Below, in pieces: positions 53,055 through 62,200 of a stretch of 64,000 nucleotides of DNA. The DNA is from Hymenobacter setariae. GTDB taxonomy: Bacteria > Bacteroidota > Bacteroidia > Cytophagales > Hymenobacteraceae. Under the pieces are notes generated by a model. The model was not told where the DNA came from, did no database searches, and saw nothing but the letters and a program-made list of their open reading frames with translations. Numbering within the stretch: the stretch's first letter is position 1; the number at the start of each line of letters is the position of its first letter. The stretch is taken from NCBI RefSeq assembly GCF_007713685.1, contig NZ_VMRJ01000002.1, forward strand, positions 620,001 to 684,000, written 5' to 3'. The position numbers were made by a program, and so were the translations under genes.

Positions 53055-54824
53055 ATGCGCTCCTCCAACTACGATAAGTTTCCCTTCGTGCCGGTAGCGG
53101 CGCAAGCCGATGCTTGCCAAGTGGGGTGGGCCGCCATTGCGGGCGTACTGCAAGCGGCACTGGCGGCACAGCCCGCCGCCTCCGGTCAGCCAGTGGTGCT
53201 AGCCGTGGAGTGCTACCCTGGCACCGGCTTAAGGCAGCTACGGCAAGCGCTGACGCAAGCTTTGCAGCCGGCTCGGTGCCTAGTTGCCGGCGACCTCTAC
53301 CGCCCCACTGCCGACATCGACGCTATGGTAGCCGGCCCGCTCACCGATGACCCGGTATTTGGCCGACTGAACGGGCTGACAATTAGTGATTTTTTTGACG
53401 CAGAAAAGCTGCGGGCAGCGCAAGCCGAACTAGCTGCGGCGGCCGGCGAGCTGGTACTTGTACTAGGCACCGGAGCCACCCTGGTGTGCCCCGATGCCAC
53501 AGTAGTAGTCTACGCCGACCTAGCCCGCTGGGAAATCCAGCTGCGGCAGCGGCGCGGCGAAATTGCCAACCTAGGCAGCGATAATATGGCCGAAAAGGCC
53601 AGCCTCAAGTACAAGCGTGCCTTCTTTGTAGACTGGCGAGCGGCCGACCGCCTGAAGAAGCAGGTGCTACCCCGCGCCGACTACCTGCTCGATACCAACG
53701 ACCCCACCGCGCCCAAGCTCATTAGCGGGGCCGACTTGCGGGCTGGGCTGGCAGCGGCCGTGCGGCGGCCGTTCCGGGTGGTACCGTTTTTCGACCCTGG
53801 CGTGTGGGGCGGGCAGTGGATGCGCGAGAAGTTTGACCTGCCCGATGGCCCAGCCAACTACGCCTGGGGCTTCGACTGCGTGCCCGAAGAAAACTCGCTG
53901 CTGCTGGGTTTTGGCGAAGCGCGCGTAGAAATCCCAAGCATCAATCTCGTCTTTGCCCACCCGCGCGAGCTGCTGGGCGAGGCGGTGCACGGGCGCTTCG
54001 GCACCGAGTTTCCCATCCGCTTCGACTTTCTCGATACTGTGGGCGGCGGCAACCTTTCGCTGCAAGTGCACCCGCTCACGGAGTATGCCTTCGACAAGTT
54101 TGGCCTGGCCTATACCCAAGATGAAAGCTACTACATGCTTGATGCCGAGCCCGGCGCAAGCGTGTACCTAGGCCTGAAGGAAGACGTGGATTTCCCGGCG
54201 ATGGTGGCCGACTTACAACTCGCCCAGGCCGACAGCACGGCGCCCTTCCCCGCAGCCAAGTATGTAAATGAGTTTCCGGCCCGCAAGCACGACCACTTTC
54301 TAATTCCGGCGGGCACCATTCACTGCTCGGGCGCCAACGCGATGGTGCTGGAAATCTCGGCTACCCCCTACATCTTCACCTTCAAGCTTTGGGATTGGGA
54401 CCGCCTCGGCCTCGACGGCCGGCCTAGGCCCATTCACCTAGCCCACGGCGCGGCCAACATCCAGCCCGGCCGCACCACGGCCTGGGTAGAGCAGCAGTTA
54501 GTCAATCAAATACAGCCCGTAGCCAGCGGCGAGGGCTGGCGCGAAGAGCGCACTGGCCTACACGAGCGCGAATTCATCGAAACGCGTCGGCACTGGTTTA
54601 CAGGGCTAGTGCCGCACCATACCAATGGCGGCGTGCAGGTGCTCAACCTAGTGCAGGGTGCCGAGGCTATCGTCGAGAGCCCCAGCGGGGATTTCGAGCC
54701 CTACGTGGTGCACTACGCCGAAACGTTTATCGTGCCAGCGGGGGTAGGGGCCTACACCATTCGACCCCACGGCCCGGCCCTAGGTACCGAGTGCGCCACC
54801 ATGAAAGCCTACGTGCGAACCTAG
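53055..54824 (+). CDS. manA: Class I mannose-6-phosphate isomerase with N-terminal kinase-like domain
   Basis: 589 residues from the ATG at 53055. The C-terminal 350 residues are a cupin-type phosphomannose isomerase: GGGNLSLQVHP (Gln/His zinc ligands), DESYYMLDAEPGA, and KHDHFLIPAGTIHCSGANAMVLEIS (Glu/His). The first 240 residues resemble a uridine-kinase-like P-loop domain, but the P-loop position reads VECYPGTGLRQ, without the GKS/T lysine, so nucleotide phosphorylation there is unlikely. This long two-part form occurs in Bacteroidota. It converts mannose 6-phosphate to fructose 6-phosphate, linking GH92 products to glycolysis. DeoR gene follows after 33 nt. Confidence 0.9.
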   Translation: MRSSNYDKFPFVPVAAQADACQVGWAAIAGVLQAALAAQPAASGQPVVLAVECYPGTGLRQLRQALTQALQPARCLVAGDLYRPTADIDAMVAGPLTDDPVFGRLNGLTISDFFDAEKLRAAQAELAAAAGELVLVLGTGATLVCPDATVVVYADLARWEIQLRQRRGEIANLGSDNMAEKASLKYKRAFFVDWRAADRLKKQVLPRADYLLDTNDPTAPKLISGADLRAGLAAAVRRPFRVVPFFDPGVWGGQWMREKFDLPDGPANYAWGFDCVPEENSLLLGFGEARVEIPSINLVFAHPRELLGEAVHGRFGTEFPIRFDFLDTVGGGNLSLQVHPLTEYAFDKFGLAYTQDESYYMLDAEPGASVYLGLKEDVDFPAMVADLQLAQADSTAPFPAAKYVNEFPARKHDHFLIPAGTIHCSGANAMVLEISATPYIFTFKLWDWDRLGLDGRPRPIHLAHGAANIQPGRTTAWVEQQLVNQIQPVASGEGWREERTGLHEREFIETRRHWFTGLVPHHTNGGVQVLNLVQGAEAIVESPSGDFEPYVVHYAETFIVPAGVGAYTIRPHGPALGTECATMKAYVRT

Positions 54825-54857
54825 GCACAGCGGAAGGCCACCACATAATGGCCAACT

Positions 54858-55694
54858 TTGCTTTTTCAATCACTTAGCAAAACGTTACTCCCTGTGTCTG
54901 ACTTACTGATTCCTGACAACGCTGCAGCTGTCCGCGCCCAAACCATCGTTGAAAAGCTGCTGCACACCGGCACCGTGGCCGTAGATGAGCTGGCCGCGCA
55001 GTTTGGCGTGTCGGTAGCCACCGTGCGGCGCGACCTGATGGAGCTGGAACAGCGTGGCCGCCTGCGGCGCACGCACGGCGGCGCGGTGCCCCGCGAGCCC
55101 CTGCTCTACGAGCCCTTCCGCTACGACTCTAGCTTTCACGAGCAGATAGACCGCAACCTGGCCGAGAAGCGCCGTATCGGGTTGGCCGCGGCGGCGCTCA
55201 TTCAGCCGGGCGAAATCATTTCGCTCACGGCGGGCACTACCACTACGCAAGTCACGCGCAGCCTGCGGCCGGGCGCCAACGTCACGGTGGTCACCAATAC
55301 TGTGAACGTGGCCATGGAGCTGAGCCACCGCGACGACGTGCGCGTGTTCGTGACCGGCGGCTTCCTCACGGGCGGCTGGTTTTCGCTGGTAGGCCCCGCC
55401 ACCACGCAGGCCCTGAGCCAATTCTTTGTTGATAAGGTCTTTTTGGGCGTCAATGGCATCGACGCCCAGAAGGGGCTCACCTCGCTGCACCCCGAAGAAG
55501 CCGCCGTGATACAAGTGATGGTGCGCCAAGCCAAGCAGCGCATCGTGGTGGCCGACCATACCAAGCTCGGTACGGTCGCTTCGTCGCTCATCTGCCCCAT
55601 TGCCGAGGTGCACCAACTCATCACCGACACGGGCGCTACCGAAGCGCAAGTGGCCCCCTTCCGCGAGCTGGGTATCGAAGTGCTGCTGGTATGA
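54858..55694 (+). CDS. DeoR-family transcriptional regulator
   Basis: 278 residues; a GTG at 54894 is an alternative start with 266 residues. The N-terminal helix-turn-helix is typical (VAVDELAAQFGVSVATVRRDLMELEQRGRL, followed by RRTHGGAV), and the sensor domain has the sugar-phosphate motif (ISLTAGTTTTQV, VVTNTVNVAMEL, FVTGGFL, FLGVNGI). DeoR proteins are usually repressors that sense a phosphorylated sugar. Placed between manA and the sugar porter, it should regulate this locus, likely through repeats at 52822-52872 or 55759-55782. Confidence 0.93.
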   Translation: MLFQSLSKTLLPVSDLLIPDNAAAVRAQTIVEKLLHTGTVAVDELAAQFGVSVATVRRDLMELEQRGRLRRTHGGAVPREPLLYEPFRYDSSFHEQIDRNLAEKRRIGLAAAALIQPGEIISLTAGTTTTQVTRSLRPGANVTVVTNTVNVAMELSHRDDVRVFVTGGFLTGGWFSLVGPATTQALSQFFVDKVFLGVNGIDAQKGLTSLHPEEAAVIQVMVRQAKQRIVVADHTKLGTVASSLICPIAEVHQLITDTGATEAQVAPFRELGIEVLLV

Positions 55695-55758
55695 GGCCTG
55701 CGGCCGTTTGGCCGAGCCACGCTCCAGTAGTGGCACCTAGGGCAGCTTTATAAAGCCC

Positions 55759-55782
55759 AGCAATGGCTTTAATCGCATTGCT
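55759..55782. promoter_or_regulatory. Inverted repeat before the sugar porter
   Basis: AGCAATG (55759-55765) and CATTGCT (55776-55782) around ten bases, 34 nt before the porter ATG; an overlapping AAAGCC/GGCTTT pair also occurs. Possible operator. Confidence 0.4.
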
Positions 55783-55804
55783 TTTACGCTGATTTCTTAC
55801 TTTT

Positions 55805-55812
55805 TCCCACCC
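55805..55812 (+). promoter_or_regulatory. TCCCACCC leader box, sugar porter
   Basis: Exact TCCCACCC preceded by TTTT, 4 nt before the ATG at 55817. Confidence 0.5.
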
Positions 55813-55816
55813 TGCT

Positions 55817-57202
55817 ATGCACATTCAAACTGCTCCTAACTCCTCTTCCCGCGAAGCGGCTACTGGGCCACCGGTCCCTGGCGGCAGTGCTGGCTATGTG
55901 TACCTGATTGCGGCTGTGGCAGCACTGGGTGGGCTGCTGTTCGGCTTCGACACGGCTATCATCAATGGCGCCCTGGTCTTTTTGAAAAAGGACTTCGGCC
56001 TTACCGATTCGCAAACCGAGCTGGCCGCCAGCAGCATCTTGTTTGGGGCGGTAGCCGGGGCGGCCATTGCCGGCTGGCTGACTGACCGCTACGGGCGGCG
56101 GCGCCTGTTGTTTGGGGCGGCGGCACTCTTTACGGTGTCGGCGCTGGCGGCGGCGGTGCCGCGCACACTCACCGAGTTTGTGCTGGCGCGGCTGGCGGGT
56201 GGCTTGGCCATTGGGGTGGCCTCGCTGCTGGTGCCGCTTTACATTGCCGAGATTGCTCCGGCCCGCATTCGGGGGCGCTTGGTGACGCTCAATCAGTTGG
56301 CCATTGTGTCGGGTATTTTACTGGCTTACGTGGCCAGCTACTACCTAGCCGACCTAGGGCTGGCGTCGTGGCGCTGGATGTTTGCAGCCGCTGCCGTGCC
56401 CTCGCTGCTGTTCATGGTCACGCTGCTGCTGGTACCCGAAAGTCCCCGCTGGCTGCTGGGCCAGGGTCGCGATGCCGAGGCCCTAGGTACCCTCACGCGC
56501 CTCAACGGCGCCGCGGCGGCTACCACCGAGGCCGAAGAAATTCAGGCGGCTCTGGCTGCCGAGCAGGGTGAGGAGGCTAGCCTCAGCCAGCCGCGCCTGC
56601 GCAAGCCGCTGCGTATTGCGGTGGTTTTGGCGGTGTTGCAGCAAGTCACGGGCATCAACACTATTCTTTACTACGGCTCCATCATCTTCACCGAGCACAG
56701 CGGGCAAAGCACTTCGTCAGCCATCGGGGCCAATGCCCTCATTGGGGGTATCAACTTTGCGGGCACCATCGTAGCGCTGTTCATTATCGACCGGGTAGGG
56801 CGCAAGCCGTTGCTACTTTTTGCATCGGGTGGCATGGCACTGGCGCTGGGCGCGCTGGTAGTGGGGCTGCAGCTGCATGCGCCGGCCACGTGGCTGCTGG
56901 GGCTCATCATGCTCTACGTGGCTTGCTTCGCGGTGGGGCTGGGGCCGGGCGTATGGGTTGTGATTACTGAGATTTTCCCTAATGCCGTACGCGGCCGGGC
57001 TGCTTCGCTGGCCACGGTGGCTTTGTGGGCCGCTTGCACCCTCATTTCGTTCACGTTCTTGTCGTTGGTAAAAGCGGCGGGCTTGGCGGGCGCTTTTGGG
57101 CTCTATGCGGTACTTTCGGCCCTCACCTTCGGCTTTGTATGGCGGGTTGTGCCCGAAACCAAGGGCCGAACGCTGGAAGAAATTGAACGGGGATGGCAGT
57201 AG
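55817..57202 (+). CDS. MFS sugar porter family transporter
   Basis: 461 residues with twelve predicted membrane segments. Sugar-porter signatures are complete: GGLLFGFDTAIINGAL in TM1, DRYGRRR in loop 2-3, PLYIAEIAPARIRGRLVTLNQL after TM4, PESPRWLLGQGR after TM6, QQVTGINTILYYG in TM7, DRVGRKPLL in loop 8-9, and VPETKGRTLEEIE at the C-terminus. It imports a monosaccharide, probably by proton symport, across the inner membrane; mannose or a related hexose is suggested by the manA/DeoR context. Confidence 0.95.
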   Translation: MHIQTAPNSSSREAATGPPVPGGSAGYVYLIAAVAALGGLLFGFDTAIINGALVFLKKDFGLTDSQTELAASSILFGAVAGAAIAGWLTDRYGRRRLLFGAAALFTVSALAAAVPRTLTEFVLARLAGGLAIGVASLLVPLYIAEIAPARIRGRLVTLNQLAIVSGILLAYVASYYLADLGLASWRWMFAAAAVPSLLFMVTLLLVPESPRWLLGQGRDAEALGTLTRLNGAAAATTEAEEIQAALAAEQGEEASLSQPRLRKPLRIAVVLAVLQQVTGINTILYYGSIIFTEHSGQSTSSAIGANALIGGINFAGTIVALFIIDRVGRKPLLLFASGGMALALGALVVGLQLHAPATWLLGLIMLYVACFAVGLGPGVWVVITEIFPNAVRGRAASLATVALWAACTLISFTFLSLVKAAGLAGAFGLYAVLSALTFGFVWRVVPETKGRTLEEIERGWQ

Positions 57203-57238
57203 GTAGGTTGGGGCCCAACAAGCGGCTTGGCTACTTGA

Positions 57239-57271
57239 TTTGCTAATACGTTTAAGCATTAGCTAACTTTC
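57239..57271 (+). promoter_or_regulatory. Candidate promoter of the third sigma factor gene
   Basis: TTTG (57239-57242), 21 nt, TAACTTTC (57264-57271), one mismatch from TAnnTTTG, 43 nt before the ATG. Confidence 0.5.
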
Positions 57272-57314
57272 CCACTCTTCGGCCACCGCCAGTCGCTCTA
57301 ACCCACTCACTTAT

Positions 57315-57905
57315 ATGCTATTGCTTGATGCCTCGCTGTGGAATGAGTTTCTGGCGGGCAGCAAACAAGCGTTTGAGCGCATTTTTCTGGCCTATTACGA
57401 CGAATTATTTCGCTACGGCGTGCGCCTGACCGGTGATGAAGAGGTAGTTAAAGACTGCATCCAAAACCTATTTCAGCGGCTGTGGCAGCGCCGTAAGTTG
57501 CTCGGGCCCGTGGAAGAAATCAAGCCCTATTTATTCACGGCGCTGCGCCACCACGTCACCGATGAGGCCCGGGCCCAAAAGCGCCGCACAGCATTGCAAA
57601 GCGGCTACCTAGGGGAGGCCCCCGTGCAGCACTCGCCCGAAGAGTTTTTGATAGCTCAGCAGCTAACCACCGAGCAGCAAGCCCAGTTGCTGGGGGCGTT
57701 GCAGCAGCTTAGCAACCGGCACCGCGAGGCGCTGTCGCTCAAGTTTTTTGAAGGCTTTAGCTACGACCGCATTGCCGAGATTATGGACCTCAACCAGCAG
57801 TCGGTGCGCAACCTGGTGCACCAGGCCATCAAGCGGATGCGCCAAGTGCTGCCGCACTCACTGCTCCTGCTACTGCACGGGTTCTTTGCTCATTTTCTGC
57901 TGTAG
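57315..57905 (+). CDS. ECF sigma factor of the third SusCD set
   Basis: 196 residues. Sigma-2 (KQAFERIFLAYYDELFRYGVRL, then EEVVKDCIQNLFQRLWQRR) and sigma-4 (LSNRHREALSLKFFEGFSYDRIAEIMDLNQQSVRNLVHQAIKRM) regions are present. It ends with SLLLLLLHGFFAHFLL, a hydrophobic tail as in the other two. More distant from them than they are from each other. Should govern the FecR-SusC-SusD genes that follow. Confidence 0.95.
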   Translation: MLLLDASLWNEFLAGSKQAFERIFLAYYDELFRYGVRLTGDEEVVKDCIQNLFQRLWQRRKLLGPVEEIKPYLFTALRHHVTDEARAQKRRTALQSGYLGEAPVQHSPEEFLIAQQLTTEQQAQLLGALQQLSNRHREALSLKFFEGFSYDRIAEIMDLNQQSVRNLVHQAIKRMRQVLPHSLLLLLHGFFAHFLL

Positions 57906-58012
57906 AGCAGGCTGGTTTTTCAGTACCGTGCGCAACGAAGTAGCTGGTGGGCTAACGCTTGCTGATGCTAGAATTAACGGCACCTCGCAAGGCGCATTGC
58001 CGCCCACTGCTT

Positions 58013-58130
58013 AAGAAAAAAAGGATTTTATGAAACTTTTTTACGTATATTAATTCATTGTAAAACAAGGTTTTGTAAAATATTTTCAAAAATTTTCGCG
58101 TTTAATAGAGTACAAAATTGGCCTTCGTTC
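58013..58130. other. AT-rich intergenic segment between sigma and FecR
   Basis: Only 12 G/C among the 60 bases 58021-58080. It contains repeated TTTTACAA/TTGTAAAA-type words (TTGTAAAAC near 58059, TTTGTAAAAT near 58073) and AAAATTTTC. The TTAGGGGT box found before the other two FecR genes is absent. Likely holds the promoter or termination signals between the genes. Confidence 0.5.
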
Positions 58131-58170
58131 GTGGTCAGGAAAAATCAGGTCACTTTTGCCCTGCTCGCCT

Positions 58171-59223
58171 ATGGATTTTACGAATTACTCGGTTAATGAT
58201 TTCGTAGTAGACGAGTCGTTTCAGGCATTTGTGGCTGATGCCGACTCGGAGGCCGGGCGCACGTGGCAAGCATGGCTAGCCGCGCACCCCGGCCGCCAAG
58301 CCGATGCCGACCAAGCCCGCGCCCTAGTGCAGGGCCTAGGTCCTGGCCCGCTATACCCAGTGCCGGCCGAGCTCAAGCACCAAGAGCTGCTGCGCCTGCG
58401 GCAGTCGCTCTACGCGCCTCGCACGCAGCCGTGGCTGAGCTGGCAGCGGCGCACCCGGCTGCTAGTTGGCACGTCGGCGACGGCTATTCTGCTAGCAGTA
58501 GCTGGCTGGTGGCAGTGGTCGGCTAGCACTGGCCCCACCATGCAGTACGTGGCGGGCGCCAATCAGCAGCGCACTCTTACCCTGCCCGATGGCTCGGTAG
58601 TGGTGTTAAATGGCAACGCGACGCTGACTACCGCCGCCCAGTGGACCGCCACCACGCCCCGCGAGGTGTGGCTGACAGGCGAGGCTTACTTCCAGGTAAC
58701 GCACCTGGCCGCCCCGGCGGTGCGCGACATTGCCAGCGCCCCAGCCCCGGCCAAGTTTGTGGTGCACGCGGGCGGGCTGGACATCGCTGTCCTAGGTACG
58801 CAGTTCAACGTGAATAGCCAGCCAACCGGCACCAAGGTGGTGCTCAACTCGGGCAAAGTAGCCGTGGACCGCCACGCCTGGTTTACCCGCGAAAATCTGC
58901 TCATGCAGCCCGGCGACCTCGTCGAAACCTCGGCTGCTGCACCGACCCTGGCTAAGCGCCACGTGCAGCCCGCGCTGTACTCGGCCTGGACGCAGGGCCA
59001 CCTCCGCCTGCAGCAAACGTCGGTGCGCGACATCGTGCAGCTGCTGCGCGACGACTACGGCTGGCAAGTGCAGGTATCGGACTCTGCCCTGCTCAACCAG
59101 ACGCTGACGGGCCTGCTGCCCGCGAACAACCCCGACCTGCTCTTGCCGGCCCTGGCCAAGACTCTAGGCGTGCAAGTGACGCGCACCGGCAATGTGGTGC
59201 GCTTCCAGACTTCGGCCCAGTAG
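58171..59223 (+). CDS. FecR-type anti-sigma factor of the third SusCD set
   Basis: 350 residues from the ATG at 58171; the frame extends to a TTG 15 nt earlier. N-terminal sigma-binding helices (FVVDESFQAFVADADSEAG), a membrane helix about 95-115 (LVGTSATAILLAVAGWWQW), FecR domain (TLTLPDGSVVVLNGNATL, GEAYFQVTH, VVHAGGLDIAVLGTQFNV) and a C-terminal DUF4974-like domain (TSVRDIVQLLRDDYGWQVQVSD). The C-terminal part acts in the periplasm as receiver of the STN signal. Confidence 0.94.
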   Translation: MDFTNYSVNDFVVDESFQAFVADADSEAGRTWQAWLAAHPGRQADADQARALVQGLGPGPLYPVPAELKHQELLRLRQSLYAPRTQPWLSWQRRTRLLVGTSATAILLAVAGWWQWSASTGPTMQYVAGANQQRTLTLPDGSVVVLNGNATLTTAAQWTATTPREVWLTGEAYFQVTHLAAPAVRDIASAPAPAKFVVHAGGLDIAVLGTQFNVNSQPTGTKVVLNSGKVAVDRHAWFTRENLLMQPGDLVETSAAAPTLAKRHVQPALYSAWTQGHLRLQQTSVRDIVQLLRDDYGWQVQVSDSALLNQTLTGLLPANNPDLLLPALAKTLGVQVTRTGNVVRFQTSAQ

Positions 59224-59264
59224 GGCCAGTTGCTACCCTCTTCTGCTTGCTTTATCTCCATTTT

Positions 59265-59272
59265 TCCCACCC
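59265..59272 (+). promoter_or_regulatory. TCCCACCC leader box, third SusC
   Basis: Exact TCCCACCC after five T, 6 nt before the susC ATG at 59279. Confidence 0.5.
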
Positions 59273-59278
59273 ATCACA

Positions 59279-62200
59279 ATGGCAAATTTTACCCGCTACG
59301 TGCGTTTAGCACTGCTGCTGGGCGCCGTACCCGGCGCTAGCCGGGCGCAAGGGTCGTTGGCTTTCGCGAGCCAAAATCCGCGCCCACCTGTGGCTTCGGC
59401 TCGCGCAACGTCTCAAGTCTCGCTGGAAGCCTTCATCCAGGAGCTGCAAACCACTTACAAAGTCAATTTCTTGTACCGCAATCAGTTGATAACTGGTCGG
59501 TACCTAACCAAGACGCATCCTACCTTTAAGTCGCTGTCCGAAGCCCTGCGCTACGTGACCCAGCAAAGCGGCCTAGAGTTTGAGCGGCTCAAAGAGGGCT
59601 TGTACGTCATCGTACCCAAGCCCACGGCCTCAAACCTAGCACAGCCCGCCGGGCCAGAGGTGCCGCAGGAGGTGCCCCCGCTGCTGGCCTCGACTGGGTC
59701 GGCCATCACGGCAACCTTGGCCAACGTGACCATTGCTGGCCGCGTGACCGATGAGAAGGGCGTAGGGCTGCCCGGCGTGACTATCCTGGTGAAAGGCACG
59801 ACGCAGGGCGCCAGCACCAACCCCGATGGTAGCTTTACCCTGCAAGCGCCTGAGAATAGCGTGCTGGTATTCAGCTTCGTGGGGTACACTCGCAAGGAGG
59901 TGCCCGTAACGGGTGCTACCAGCAGCCTGACGGTGGCCCTCGTTGAAGAAACTCAGTCGCTGAACGACGTGGTGGTAGTGGGCTATGGCACGCAGCAGCG
60001 CGCCAACGTGACCGGCGCCATCAATACCGTGAGCGGCGCTACCCTGGAAAACCGCCCAGTAACAACCGTGGCCCAGGCCTTGCAAGGCTCGTCGCCTAAC
60101 CTGACCATTCAGCAAAACAGCGCCGAACCCGGTGCCGGCCTTAATATCAACATTCGGGGCGTAGGCACCCTAGGCAATGCGTCGCCGCTGATTATCGTGG
60201 ACGGCATCGCGGGCTCGCTCAACGCCATCAACCCCAATGATATCGAGAGCGTGACGGTGCTGAAAGATGCGGCTTCGGCCGCCATCTACGGCTCGCGCGC
60301 GGCCAACGGTGTACTGCTGGTAACTACCAAGCAGGGCGCCCTCAACCAGAAGCCGGTTATCAGCTACAACACGGTGCTGGGCTACCAGGCGCCTAACTTT
60401 CAGCGCCGGCCTGTTACGGGCATCCAGTTTATGGAGCTGAAGAACGAGGCACTCGTCAACTCGGGGCAGGCGCCGCAGTTCACGCCTCAGCAAATGCGTG
60501 ACTTCGCGGCCCACGGCGACTATGACTGGCAGCTCAACCAAGTACTTAAGAAGCAGGCATTTCAGCAAAACCACAACCTGAGCGTGAGCGGTAGCTCGGG
60601 CAAAACCCGCTACTTGGTTTCCCTAGGGTACGTGGACCAGAACAGCCTATTCTACGGCGACAACTACGGGTTTAAGCGCCTCAACGGCCGCCTCAACCTC
60701 ACGACCCAGGTGACGGACCGGCTCAAGCTGGGCGCCATTGTGTCGTATGCCCACGTGGGCACCCGCGAGCACGCTTTCGATTCGCAGTGGATTATCAGCG
60801 ACGCGGCCCGCATCCCGGTTATTTATCCAATTCAGGACGACCAGGGCAACTACGTGACCCCGGCCACGGCCAGCGACAACTCGGTGAACCGCCTGCTCAA
60901 CGGCGGCTTGCGCACCAACTCCAACGACAACGTTTTTGGTAACCTCAACGCGGAGTTTGAGATTGTGAAAGGCCTGAAGCTGCGTGGCCTAGTAGGTGGC
61001 GACCTGTGGAGCTACCAGAACGACGAGTTCACGCGCAGCCTGATGTACGTGACGCTCGACGGCTCGCCCACGGCTGGCGGCGATGGCAACAACTCGGTGC
61101 AAAACCGCAACCAGCGCACGCTGCTCACCAACTACCAAGCTACCCTCAACTACGACCGCACCTTTGCTGAGAAGCACAGCGTGCAGGCGGTGGTGGGCTA
61201 CTCGACAGAGCACTACACCGACGACCGCCGCGGCATCCACGTCATCAACATTCCTGGCAACCAGTTTGGCGTCATCAACAACGGCACCACCTACGCCGGC
61301 GTGTATGACCCCAGCGGCGGCTACCACGCCAACGGCACCTACGGCAACCAGGAGCAATGGGCTTTGAACTCGGTGTTCGGGCGCGTGAACTATGCCTTTG
61401 CCGGCAAGTACCTAGTAGAGGGCAGCTTCCGCTACGATGGCTCGTCGCGCTTTGCTAGCGACCGGCGCTGGGGCTTCTTCCCCTCGGGCTCGGTGGGCTG
61501 GCGCCCGCTGGAGGAGAACTTCATGGAGTTCCTGAAGTCTACGCTGAGCGACCTCAAGGTGCGCGGCTCCCTAGGTCAGCTGGGCAACCAGAACATTGGC
61601 CTGTACCGCTACCTGAGCACCGTGAGCTTGGCACCGGGCACGTACTCGTTCGGCGGCACGCCGGTGTCGGGTTCGTACTTCAGCACCTCCAACTCGGCCA
61701 TTACCTGGGAAACGGCCACCATGGGCAACGTGGGGCTTGACGTAGGATTCTTCCAGAATGCGCTCTCGTTTAGTGTTGATTACTTCGATAAGCGCACCAG
61801 CAACATCCTCATCGACCTGCCGGTGGCAGGGGCCTTTGGTGCTGGCGCCCCCACCCAAAACGCCGCTAAAGTGCGTAACCGGGGCTGGGAAGTAACGGCT
61901 ACATACCGCATGCGCACCGAGCGCGGCTTCAACCAGAGCCTGAGCTTGAACGCGGCGGATACCCGCAACACCGTAATTGACACCAGGGGGGTAGAAACCA
62001 TCCGGGGCGGCGATGCTACCAACATCATCCGTGAGGGCTGGCCTATCAACTCCTACTTTGGCTACCGCACGGCTGGCCTCTACCAGACGCTGGAAGAAAT
62101 AAACGCTGGGCCTAAGCCAGCCTTTGTGGCGCCCGGTACGGTGCGCCCTGGCGACATTCGCTACGTAGACCGCAACGGCGACGGGGTTATCAACCAAGAC

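Noticed and set aside
54903..55736. 277-codon minus-strand open frame opposite the DeoR gene
   Set aside because: The sense frame has complete DeoR motifs; the antisense product has no recognisable domain and is rich in His, Arg and Gly.
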